From assembly GCA_017518975.1 (NCBI GenBank), contig JAFWTH010000124.1, positions 1-44,251 on the forward strand: a DNA stretch of 44,251 nucleotides, given 5' to 3'. Both the position numbers and the translations under genes were made by a program. Below are positions 1-8,000 of the stretch, piece after piece (position 1 is the first letter of the stretch; the number at the start of each line of letters is the position of its first letter). Origin of the DNA: Clostridia bacterium (lineage in GTDB: Bacteria > Bacillota > Clostridia > Oscillospirales > CAG-272). The notes below the pieces were generated by a model. It was given only the letters and a program-made list of their open reading frames with translations. It ran no database searches and was not told where the DNA came from.

Positions 1-54
1 AGCAGAGGCTAAAATGCATGACGCCGATGGAGTTCCATCGCGCCGCCGCGTGAA

Positions 55-88
55 AAATTCCACCCTGCTGCGCAGCAGGGTGGAATTT
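55..88 (-). terminator. 34-bp perfect palindrome, probable terminator
   Basis: Two 17-base arms, beginning AAATTCCACCC and meeting at a central CG, form a perfect palindrome. On the minus strand it is followed by five T residues (57 to 53), so it can end the transcript of the lipoprotein gene at 183-989. The same style of AAATTCC stem recurs near 24.0 kb and 37.3 kb, so it may also belong to a dispersed repeat family. Confidence 0.55.
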
Positions 89-182
89 CCACTCAAAACT
101 ATTTTGTTTTTTTCACTGTCTACTTGACAGGGGGCGCTTCATGCTTCCGCCGGCGGTTTTATTATACGGTTTTATAAGTATC

Positions 183-989
183 TTACCATTGATACTGGTA
201 AGGGAATGCTATAACCTCATAATTGGCAACATCGGATACTTCCAAATCGGAAGAAAGATAGCTTGTTTCAAAACCTATTTTATCTCCGGCGGCAAGGCTG
301 TCCGTAAGAATGTCAAACTGCTGACCTATTAACTTACCCTCCGCGTCAAATAGATTAGCTACAACGTAAACCATGGATTCATCCTTATCGGTGTTATTCA
401 TGACGCGTCCTATTACCTTAACGCCGAAAAAGTCTTCATCCTTGAGCTGCAGATCCGAAACTTCAAATCTGATCAGGTCCACTTTGGCCTTTTCTGCTTT
501 TACGTGGGGAACAAGTTTCAATCCCTCGGTATCCGTTCCGTCATACATCGTTTCTTCAAAGTAGTACGCGGTTTCTCCGGGCGCGATAACTTGGGGATAC
601 ACACTGACCATGCTTAACGTCTGTGCCAAGCTTCCATCTGAGTATTCAATATCAATAGTACCTGTTTCCAAATAAAGATTGGCGTTTCCGGTATTGGTTA
701 CCGGAACTGCCACTTTTACCCATTCTGTCTCGATGCTGTCCTGCCATACGGAAACGTTTGTTTCTCCTATAGAGTAATCCTCTTTTTCTTCCGATGAATT
801 ATTCGAACTCTCAACGGGATCCAGCGTCGTTTCAATCTGTTTTTCGCTGCTTTCAGGTGCAATCGGTTCCGCTTTGGTTTCGGGTACGCCCGGAGTCTCT
901 TTTTCAATCACCACACATCCTGCAAGTATCGAAGCAAGCAGAAGAGCGATAATAATCAAGAGACCTGCTTTGAATACGGTTTTTCTCAT
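183..989 (-). CDS. FxLYD-domain lipoprotein
   Basis: A 268-residue secreted lipoprotein. The N-terminus has two basic residues, a hydrophobic stretch and the lipobox LAGC with the lipidated Cys at residue 25, followed by an acidic, Ser/Pro-rich linker (about 30-70). The rest is beta-rich: a first unit with phrases such as VPVTNTGN (about 90-165), then a second unit (about 172-260) with the FxLYD-type pattern of a changing-inner-strand sandwich (GRVMNNTD, VVANLFDAEGKL). FxLYD domains are extracellular beta-sandwiches of unknown role, often involved in envelope interactions. The start has an SD (GAGGAGA) about 9 nt upstream. The gene is richer in A/T than its neighbours and uses A/T-ending codons more often, which suggests recent acquisition. 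It is divergent from a ribbon-helix-helix gene. Confidence 0.75.
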   Translation of the reverse strand: MRKTVFKAGLLIIIALLLASILAGCVVIEKETPGVPETKAEPIAPESSEKQIETTLDPVESSNNSSEEKEDYSIGETNVSVWQDSIETEWVKVAVPVTNTGNANLYLETGTIDIEYSDGSLAQTLSMVSVYPQVIAPGETAYYFEETMYDGTDTEGLKLVPHVKAEKAKVDLIRFEVSDLQLKDEDFFGVKVIGRVMNNTDKDESMVYVVANLFDAEGKLIGQQFDILTDSLAAGDKIGFETSYLSSDLEVSDVANYEVIAFPYQYQW

Positions 990-1060
990 TTTTGTTTCTC
1001 CTCATAGTATGTAGTATTTTTTTATCTCGTAGTATATTATAATATCATAATTGATATCAT

Positions 1061-1090
1061 ATTGTAACATATAAAAAACACCTCTGTCAA
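1061..1090 (-). promoter_or_regulatory. sigma-A promoter of the FxLYD lipoprotein gene
   Basis: On the minus strand a consensus -35 TTGACA (1090-1085) is followed after 18 bp by TACAAT (1066-1061). Transcription would start near 1054, giving a leader of about 65 nt. The promoter lies inside the short AT-rich gap shared with the divergent regulator gene. Confidence 0.6.
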
Positions 1091-1113
1091 TATATAATCA
1101 TATCAAAGAGGTG
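1079..1113 (+). promoter_or_regulatory. inverted repeat covering the RHH gene ribosome binding site
   Basis: CACCTCT (1079-1085) is perfectly complementary to AGAGGTG (1107-1113), which is the Shine-Dalgarno region of the ribbon-helix-helix gene. If transcription starts upstream of 1079 the RBS would be paired. A TATAAT at 1093-1098 lies in the loop. The adjacent stretch 1043-1060 has repeated TATCAT/TGATA half-sites that could be operator DNA for the RHH protein. The function is inferred from position only. Confidence 0.35.
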
Positions 1114-1119
1114 ATGAAA

Positions 1120-1302
1120 TTGAAAAACGAACCGCTTGTGATAAAAAGAAGAGGAGAAGACGGGACAAAGATAATCTCTGTCAGAATAAAAGAGGAAACA
1201 CTCTCGGAACTTGACAGGATAGCGTCGGAAAGCAATTATTCGAGGAACGAACTCATTAACGTTATTCTTGCGCACGGAGTAAAGAATATTGAGATAGAAT
1301 AG
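1120..1302 (+). CDS. Ribbon-helix-helix (CopG/Arc-type) small DNA-binding protein
   Basis: A protein of about 60 residues. The C-terminal 45 residues fit the Arc/CopG ribbon-helix-helix fold: a beta strand (KIISVRIKEETL), helix A (LSELDRIASES) and helix B with the typical N-S/R-N start (YSRNELINVILAHG). Such proteins dimerise and insert the strand pair into the DNA major groove, commonly as autorepressors or plasmid/toxin regulators. Frame-matched GTG (1111) and ATG (1114) codons sit inside the SD, whereas TTG at 1120 is 8 nt from GAGG. TTG is therefore preferred, as a similar AGGAGGTGAT-to-start layout is seen at 41781-41796. It is divergent from the FxLYD lipoprotein gene, which it may regulate. 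No toxin partner is visible. Confidence 0.7.
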   Translation: MKNEPLVIKRRGEDGTKIISVRIKEETLSELDRIASESNYSRNELINVILAHGVKNIEIE

Positions 1303-1303
1303 A

Positions 1304-1325
1304 AGAGCGGGTTTCCGCTCTTTTT
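1304..1325 (+). terminator. Intrinsic terminator of the RHH gene
   Basis: GAGCGG, loop GTTT and CCGCTC are followed by TTTTT directly after the RHH stop codon. This is a compact rho-independent terminator. Confidence 0.8.
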
Positions 1326-1329
1326 ATGA

Positions 1330-1800
1330 GACGCATGAACCTCGTTCAAAAAGCGTAAAGAATGGTTATTCTGCTCCAGATAAATATGAACTCTTTTTTT
1401 TCTGGAGAAAAAAAGAGTGCAAAACAATAAAGATGCAGATTATTCACGGAAGTCACGGTAAATTTCTTGTCCCGGCGTAGGCGGGTGAAATGGGACGGGA
1501 CCCATTTCAAAAGAAATCTATCCTGTTTGATCTGTTGCGAAGCAACAATAGCAAACAGATTTATGCGCTTCAAACGGTCCGCGAGGGGACTCGCTATAGA
1601 TTACACAAAGCGATATTCTTTCACGGAGGCATCTGGGGATGCCTCCCTACGGTGGTTTCAATGAAGAAACGCTTTACCCGTAGGGAGCGATCCCCAGATC
1701 GCTCCGTCTTCAGATACCGCATTTCTTTCACGGATGGCATATCTCTTTGCCGTCTCGGCAAAGAGCGGGATGCCTCCCTACGGCGGTCGCGATGAAGATA
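1330..1800. repeat. Intergenic palindromic repeat block
   Basis: No gene was found here. The block holds a GTTGC-GAA-GCAAC hairpin (near 1536) and an inverted pair of hairpins: GGAGGCATC/GATGCCTCC (1625-1646) and GGAGCGATC/GATCGCTCC (1684-1705), linked by CTACGG...CCGTAG. A third stem, CTCTTTGCCG/CGGCAAAGAG, lies at 1743-1765 and is followed by another GATGCCTCCCTACGG. The nested symmetry looks like a non-autonomous REP/MITE-like element and not coding DNA. The open frames across it read through the palindromes and have no homology that I recognise. Confidence 0.6.
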
Positions 1801-1820
1801 CCGATAAAAAAGCGAAAGAA

Positions 1821-1850
1821 AAACCGGAGAGATGCTCTCCGGTTTATTTT
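1821..1850. terminator. Bidirectional intrinsic terminator
   Basis: AAACCGGAGAG, loop ATG and CTCTCCGGTTT form an 11-bp stem with T-rich tails on both strands. On the minus strand it ends the deacetylase/small-protein transcript. Confidence 0.75.
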
Positions 1851-1859
1851 TTCGACTTG

Positions 1860-2138
1860 TCAGTCGTCTTTCTTTCCGAACAGTCCGCCGATCGCGTCGC
1901 CGGCTTTCTTCGCAACGTCTCCGACCCCGCCGGCCGCCTTCTTTGCGACTTCGCCGATTCCGCCCGAGCCGAGCGCCGCCTTGACCGCCGCAACGACCTT
2001 GTCGATCAGGTCCTTCGCCGCGCCCGAGCCGAGGACCGATTTGACGGTGCCTGCCGGGTCCTTTTTGAACGCTTCGACCTTCGAGGAGTCGCCCGTGATC
2101 TTCGACACGGCTTTTTCTATTTCGGCTTTTATATCCAT
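1860..2138 (-). CDS. Small Ala/Lys-rich helical protein
   Basis: A 92-residue protein of unknown function. The first ~55 residues form two amphipathic helices around a KVEAFKKDPAGTVKSVLG segment, a pattern seen in small clostridial proteins of the type 'F-K-DP-...-L'. The second half is Gly/Ala/Lys-rich (GEVAKKAAGGVGDVAKKAGDA) and ends GLFGKKDD, possibly flexible or membrane-associating. No signal peptide, Cys or catalytic motif is seen. The start has SD AAGGAGAGG at good spacing and lies only 15 nt after the stop of the second deacetylase gene, so it is probably the last gene of that operon. A leader-peptide or surface role is possible but unsupported. Confidence 0.6.
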   Translation of the reverse strand: MDIKAEIEKAVSKITGDSSKVEAFKKDPAGTVKSVLGSGAAKDLIDKVVAAVKAALGSGGIGEVAKKAAGGVGDVAKKAGDAIGGLFGKKDD

Positions 2139-2153
2139 CTTTCCTCTCCTTTT

Positions 2154-3200
2154 TTATCCGATCTTATCGACCGTTTCTATCTCGTATCCCGCCGCGCGTA
2201 TCCCGTCGATCACGTCGCCCATTATCGCGGCGTCGGTCGTGGATTTCGGATGAAACATGAAGACGCATCCGGGGTGCAGCCCACGAAGGATCGCGTTGAG
2301 CGCTTCGGCGGGATCGGGCTGCGCGTCGTCGTGATAATCGTCATAAGTCCAGGAATACAGAACGTTTTTTAGGCCCATCTGCTGCGCGAGCGCCATATCC
2401 CATTCCGTGACCGTCCCGTACGGGGGCCGGTAATACGTCATATATTTCGCGCCGGGCACGTTCTGTTTCAGAAGCGCGTTGTTGTCTTCGATCTCCGCTA
2501 TAAACGTGTCGACGTCCACACGCGCCATGTTCTTGTGATTTCTCCCGTGATTGCCGATTATATGACCGTCGTCGACCATCCGCTTTACGAGTTCGGGCTC
2601 CGTTTCGATGATCTGTCCGTTGAGAACGAAGAGCGCCTTGACGCCTTTTTCCTTCAGCACGTCGAGGATCCGGCCCACGTTTCCGTTGTAATTATAGTCA
2701 CAGTCAAACGTAAGATAACATACTTTCCGCGATTCGTCGCCGCGGTAGACAACGCCGTATTTTTCAAGCAGCGCAAGCGTTTCGGGCGCTCTGTCCCACA
2801 CTTTCGTGACCTCGCCGGTGGTGAGATCGCGTTCCGTCTTGCCGCAGTACCACGACCCGGTGTCCGGGTCGCCCGAATCGGGCATATAGTCGCGAGAGAC
2901 GGAATCAAGGAATGAAAAATCGGATATCACCTCGCCGTCGGCGCGGGTATATCTGAGGTCGCCCGAAGCGGAGCTTCCGGTCACTGACGCCCACCCGTCG
3001 GCTGTCGACGGAGACGGCGGCGCCGTCTCGCTTTCCGTCCCGATGCTCGCAGGTTCCGTCCCGGTTTCGTCCGCGGGGACGGATGAAGTCTGCCTTCCCG
3101 CGCCGCCATGACCGGGATCGTTCGTACCCGAGCAGGAGGAGAGAGAGAAAATGAACGCGAACGCGAGGAGCGCGGACAGTATTTTCGTCGTTTTATTCAT
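2154..3200 (-). CDS. PdaA-like polysaccharide deacetylase lipoprotein (copy 2)
   Basis: A 348-residue lipoprotein with lipobox LSSC (Cys 23), then a Ser/Thr/Pro/Glu-rich linker (about 25-75) and a C-terminal NodB-homology deacetylase domain (about 158-345). Visible motifs are TFDCDY (164-169, holding the catalytic-base Asp 166), HxxxH (His 218 and 222), RPPYG, and a late FMFHP. In PdaA the second Asp of the usual TFDDG motif is also replaced, here by Cys. PdaA-type enzymes deacetylate N-acetylmuramic acid or related glycans in peptidoglycan, often for the spore cortex delta-lactam. It starts 2 nt after its paralogue stops, with a poor SD, so translation is probably coupled. The exact substrate is uncertain. 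Confidence 0.8.
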   Translation of the reverse strand: MNKTTKILSALLAFAFIFSLSSCSGTNDPGHGGAGRQTSSVPADETGTEPASIGTESETAPPSPSTADGWASVTGSSASGDLRYTRADGEVISDFSFLDSVSRDYMPDSGDPDTGSWYCGKTERDLTTGEVTKVWDRAPETLALLEKYGVVYRGDESRKVCYLTFDCDYNYNGNVGRILDVLKEKGVKALFVLNGQIIETEPELVKRMVDDGHIIGNHGRNHKNMARVDVDTFIAEIEDNNALLKQNVPGAKYMTYYRPPYGTVTEWDMALAQQMGLKNVLYSWTYDDYHDDAQPDPAEALNAILRGLHPGCVFMFHPKSTTDAAIMGDVIDGIRAAGYEIETVDKIG

Positions 3201-3202
3201 TA

Positions 3203-4234
3203 TTATTGATCCAATCTTCTTATTTCATACCCCTGAGCGCGTATGAAATCGATCAGGTCGCCGAGGATCGCCGCGTTCGTAGACGAAACCGCGTGGAGCA
3301 GATAGACGCATCCCGGGCGCAGCCCGCTTTTCGCGTTTTCAAGCGCGGAATACGGATCCGGCTGATTGTCGGGATCGTAGTCGTACTGCGTCCACGACCA
3401 CATAACGGTCGTGAGCCCCATTGCCTGCGCCATGGCGAGCGCCCATTCGGACGTCGCGCCCATCGGCGGACGGTAATAGATCATATCGGGAGCGTCGGGG
3501 ATCGCCGCTTTCAGTTTTTGCTCGTTCGAGAGGATCTCGTCGATGAATTCCTCGGAGGAGAGCAGCGCCATGTTTTTGTGGTTGTTCGTATGAGTCCCGA
3601 CGAGATGACCCTCGTCGAGCATCCTTTTCACTATATCTGCGGACGAGTCGAGATACGCGCCCGTCACGAAGAAGATACCCTTCGCGTTCTTTTCCTTCAG
3701 AACGTCGAGGATCATCGGAGTGATCCCGTTCTCATATCCGCAGTCAAAAGTGAGGTAAACGACCTTCTTATCGGAGTTTTTGAGATAGATCCCTCCGTAT
3801 TTTTCGAGCGTTGCGAGCGTTTCGGGATCCCTCTCGAAGACGGTCGTGACCTCGCCGGTCGCCGCGTCGTACGTCGTTTTGCCCATATACCACGTTCCCT
3901 GACCGTCGTCAGCGGCATCGGGGAAGAAATCTCTCGGAATGGCGTCGACAGCAGACAGGTCGGTCGGCCTTGACACCGTTCCCGCGGGAGGCGGGATAAT
4001 ATCGCCGGTGGGCTTGGTTTCGGTCTGCTGCTCGGTCTCCGGAGCCGTTTCCGTTCCTGCGGGTCCGTCGGATCCGGACGGGTCGACGGTCGCGATCGCC
4101 TCTTTCGACTCCGTCGACGGGGTCACTCTGCCCGCGCCTCCGGGATCGGCCTCTCTCACACATGAAACGAGAACCGCCGAGAACATGATCAGGACGAGGA
4201 GGGCTGAAAGTATCTTTATTCCGTGTTTTTTCAT
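3203..4234 (-). CDS. PdaA-like polysaccharide deacetylase lipoprotein (copy 1)
   Basis: A 343-residue paralogue of the next gene. It has lipobox LVSC (Cys 25), a Pro/Thr/Glu linker (about 28-90), and a NodB domain from about 155. Motifs are TFDCGYENG (162-170, Asp 164), HxxxH at His 215 and 219, RPPMG (255-259), and LLHAVS near the C-terminus. TFDxGYENG is the signature of the PdaA branch rather than of chitin deacetylases. It probably removes acetyl groups from muramic acid or a wall glycan at the outer membrane face. The SD GGAGG is 6-7 nt from ATG, and a promoter lies just upstream. It is the first gene of a three-gene operon. A tandem duplication with diverged linkers is evident. Confidence 0.82.
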   Translation of the reverse strand: MKKHGIKILSALLVLIMFSAVLVSCVREADPGGAGRVTPSTESKEAIATVDPSGSDGPAGTETAPETEQQTETKPTGDIIPPPAGTVSRPTDLSAVDAIPRDFFPDAADDGQGTWYMGKTTYDAATGEVTTVFERDPETLATLEKYGGIYLKNSDKKVVYLTFDCGYENGITPMILDVLKEKNAKGIFFVTGAYLDSSADIVKRMLDEGHLVGTHTNNHKNMALLSSEEFIDEILSNEQKLKAAIPDAPDMIYYRPPMGATSEWALAMAQAMGLTTVMWSWTQYDYDPDNQPDPYSALENAKSGLRPGCVYLLHAVSSTNAAILGDLIDFIRAQGYEIRRLDQ

Positions 4235-4263
4235 ATTTTCCTCCGGGCTCTATTCTTTTAATA

Positions 4264-4293
4264 AGTATATCACTTTACGGGTCGAAAAATCAA
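4264..4293 (-). promoter_or_regulatory. Promoter of the deacetylase operon
   Basis: On the minus strand, TTGATT (4293-4288), an 18-bp spacer and TATACT (4269-4264) are preceded by TG at the extended -10 position. A GGTCGAA with an A-run (plus strand, 4280-4289) lies between the two boxes. It is one mismatch from the Spo0A box TGTCGAA, so sporulation control is conceivable but weakly supported. Confidence 0.55.
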
Positions 4294-4314
4294 GTTTTTT
4301 CACTCCGTCCCGTT

Positions 4315-5031
4315 CTATATCGTCACGCCTCCGTCCGGGGAGATCACGCTTCCCGTGATATAATCCGCGTCGGACGACGCGAGAAAAAGGATCACGCCGG
4401 CAACGTCGCGCGGCTCGCCCAGTCTTCCGAGCGGGATCTCCTCCGCGAACTCTTTCCGGTCGTCCTCGCTCATATGAGCGATCATCCTCGTTTCGATCGC
4501 GCCGGGCGCCACGCAGTTCACGGTTATTCCGGACGGCGCGAGCTCGCGCGCCAGCGCTTTGGTCATTCCGATCACCGCCGCCTTAGACGCAGAGTAATGG
4601 ACCTCGCACGACGCGCCCGTAATGCCCCACATCGACGACACGTTAATGATCTTCCCCGCTTTACGTCTTATCATATACGGCACGGCGGCGCGGGAGGTCA
4701 GAAAAGTTCCTCTGACGTTGACGGCGAACATCCGGTCCCACTCGTCGACCGTTATCTCGTCGAACAGACGGATCGCCGCGATCCCGGCGCAGTTGACGAG
4801 AACGTCGACGCCGCCAGCCTTTTCTTCGATAAAGCGGAACGCCACGGTCACCGATCCCTCGCTCGAGACGTCGACCCGGACCGGTATCGCTCCCGTGCGG
4901 CGGGAAAGCTCCTCCGCCTCCCTGCGTCCGTCATTGTAACCCGCGAAGACGGTATAACCCGCCGCCGCGAACCGCTCGACCGCGGCGGCTCCGATCCCGC
5001 CCGACGCCCCGGTAACGAATACGTTTTTCAT
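4315..5031 (-). CDS. ymfI: SDR-family reductase, YmfI-like (EF-P 5-aminopentanone reductase type)
   Basis: A 238-residue classical short-chain dehydrogenase/reductase. It has the cofactor motif TGASGGIG at 7-14, NCAG at 80-83, the catalytic Ser 133, Tyr 146 and Lys 150 (YSASK), and PG at the end of strand 6. General FabG enzymes share this plan. The stretch SSMWGITGASCEVHYSASK is, as I recall, typical of the clostridial YmfI branch, which reduces 5-aminopentanone on elongation factor P. The gene starts 9 nt after addA and is likely the third gene of the addB-addA operon. The alternative call is a 3-oxoacyl-ACP reductase (FabG); no other fatty-acid genes are nearby. Confidence 0.7.
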   Translation of the reverse strand: MKNVFVTGASGGIGAAAVERFAAAGYTVFAGYNDGRREAEELSRRTGAIPVRVDVSSEGSVTVAFRFIEEKAGGVDVLVNCAGIAAIRLFDEITVDEWDRMFAVNVRGTFLTSRAAVPYMIRRKAGKIINVSSMWGITGASCEVHYSASKAAVIGMTKALARELAPSGITVNCVAPGAIETRMIAHMSEDDRKEFAEEIPLGRLGEPRDVAGVILFLASSDADYITGSVISPDGGVTI

Positions 5032-5040
5032 ATATCCTCC

Positions 5041-8000
5041 TCAAAGAACGCTCACCGACTTACCCATGGGGAGCGACCATATAAGCGTCTCGTCCGGCTC
5101 GCGCCCGAATATGAGCGCCGCCGCCTCTTTATAGTAAGTAAGCTGCGTTTTGTGTCTGTTTCGCAGTTTTTCCGCGAACAGATCCGGGTGGGCGCGATCG
5201 AAAGAAGTCATCGCGTCCGTCTTATAGTCTACGAGAACGATCCTCCCGTCGTTTTCCCGGAAAACGCAGTCGAAAACTCCCTGGACCGTGACTTTCGCCC
5301 CGGCGCCCGCGTATTTCTCCGCGAGGACGGGATCCGACGTAAACTGCTCCGCGGGAAGACGAACGTTGAAACGGAATTCACGCAGCGCCTCGCGCGCGTT
5401 TTTCATTCTTCCGAAAAGATCGCCGCGGATGAATCCGATTATGAAATCCTCCTCAACGAGTTCCCCCATCTTCGCCGTCATGAAACCCTTCGAAACGAGG
5501 CGGTCGATCTCCTCTTTGACGGAGCCCTCGGCGAGCCGGTCAAAATCGCAGAACTGCATGAACACGTGGTTCGCCGTACCCTTGTCCGCGGGAGTGAAGT
5601 CCGTCGTCCCCGTCATAAACGTGGGATACGGCATATCTCCGTCATCCGGGATCACGGGCTCCTCATCGTCGGTCAGAACCGCCTCGCCTTCGTCCAAAAC
5701 CTCGGGATAGAGCTTCGACACCGCGAGCTTCGCGGGAAGATTCGAGAGGAACGAATAAGGATATTCGAACGAGAAATTCTCTTTCGCCCTTTCCGCGGCT
5801 TCGTCGGCGCGGGCGATCATCACGCGGCGTTCTTCTACGACGGCTTCAGGGCGCGCGCCGTGAACGGTCTCTCCCTCTTCCGTCACGGTGACGGTCACGC
5901 AGACGGACGGATCGGCTTCGAGCGCAGCGCCGAGGATATGGTCGAGCGGTCTGTTCGCCGATCTCACGGTAAAACGGTCTCTCGTCCATTCCGACTCGCG
6001 CGCTTTTTCGATTTCTCCCTCCGGATCACACGTCGCGGTGACGACGAGTTTGTATTTTGCGCGGGTCATAGCAACGTACAGAAGACGCATTTCCTCTTCG
6101 GCGCTTTCCCCTTTTTTCTTTTCGACGATCATCCGGCGAACGGGGCTGTCATATTTCGTATAACCGCCCTCGCCGGGAAGGAAAGATCCGATCCCAAGCT
6201 CCGGGTCGAACTGGATCGGGTTTCTGTACTCGATATCGCTGTATTTTTTCGCCGCTTTTCCGATAAAGCAGACGGGGAACTCGAGCCCCTTGGACTTATG
6301 TTCGGTCATTATTCTGACCGCCCCCGATTTGTCAGGCGTATAGTTGAACGATCCGGATTCTATCATCCCGTCGATATACGAGAGAAATCCGAACAGACCT
6401 CCGAATTCTCCGTCCTCGTACTTTCTCGCAAAGTCGAGAATGCGGCGCACCCTGTCCGTCCCGTTGACGGTACGGACGACCTCCGGGGCGTTCATGATAC
6501 CGGTATCGTTGAACACGAACTCAACGAACGCGTCGGCGGGCGTTGACCGCTCAGCCGCTCTGTACCTCCTGAGCCGTTCGAGAAGCGCGGCGCATTTCTC
6601 TCTCAGTTCTTCCCCGGCCTCCTCCGCCGCTTTTTCCACTGCGAAAAAGAGGGGACCGTCCGGGAATGATGCCCTGACGTTCACCAGATCGTCGAGAGTA
6701 AAGCCGCAAATCGACGAAAACATCATCCCCGCGAGGGGACCGTCCCTGTACGGATTGTCCGTCGCCCTCAATATATCGAGCGCGAGGATGACCTCGCCCT
6801 GCTCCGACATATCGACTCCATCCGACAAAGTGGAGGGAACGCCGAGCGCGTCGAGCGCATCGGCAAACGGCTTGCCGGAATCGTTCGTCGGTATCAGGAT
6901 CGCGAAATCGTCTGGGATAAGCGCTCTTTCCATCCCGAACTGATTGGTGCCGAGCATCTCGCGAATTTTTTCCGCGACGAGCTGTTCCTCGGTCTTCTTT
7001 CCCTTTTCTTTTGAAACGAGATAAAGGACAACGGGTTCACGCACGTCCGCGGACGCGCCGAATATCAGTTCATCCTCCTTGCGGAACGGAACGTTTCCGT
7101 ATGGGAAAGTCCGCCGCGAAACGAGATTTGAAAACTCGATCACGGGTCTCGAGCAGCGAAAATTCGTGCTCATAAACACGGACGCGTTTTCCGGTTCGGT
7201 CACGTCGTCTTCCCCCTCGGAAGGGGAAACGCTCTCCCACTTCACGCGGTAATCCGAGAACACCCTCGGCTCCGCCCCGCGGAAACGGTAGATCGACTGT
7301 TTGACGTCGCCGACGAAGAACAGCTCCGCATTCTCCCCTATCGCGCGGAAGATCGAATCCTGGACTCCGTTGGCATCCTGATACTCGTCGACGAATATGA
7401 ACTTGTATTTTTCTCCGACCTTCCCGGCGATATCGGTGGGCACCCCGCCGTTTCCGACAAAAAGTTTCAGGGCAAACGACTCAAGGTCCTGATAGTCCAC
7501 CCTGCCGCGTTCTCTCTTTTTTTCTTCAAAAGCGGCTCCGTATCTCGCGACCGCGCGCGCGAATCCGCGTACGAATTCCGCCTCTCTTTTCATCGCGTCC
7601 GAGATCTCGCGCGAACTGACCTTGAACTCGGAACAGTCGACGAGAACTTTTTTCATATTGTTTTTCAGAGCCGCGAAACGTTCCGCCGCCTGATTCTTGC
7701 CCCCGTTACCCGCGACCTTGAACGCCTCCTTATCGTACGTTGCGACCGCGCGGCGCAACTTTTCAAAATCGCACTCATTGAGCGAGTTCCCGACAAGACG
7801 GAGCAATTCAAAATACCTGTCGGAAACCTCGACTGTCTTTCTGAAAGCAGGATCTCCGGAAAACTGCGGGATAAGCGGTTCGGCGGCATTGCGTAAGTGT
7901 TCGACAGTCTCCGAGAGTCGGCTCCGCAGTACTTCTCCCCATGGAGAGGAAAGGTAATCCCGCTCAGCCCACTCGTCGAGTATCTCCGCGTATTCGAGGA

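Noticed and set aside
4474..6546. 690-codon open frame on the plus strand
   Set aside because: It is antisense to ymfI and addA, whose motifs are unmistakable. It is Arg-rich with no RBS, as expected for a shadow frame in GC-rich coding DNA.
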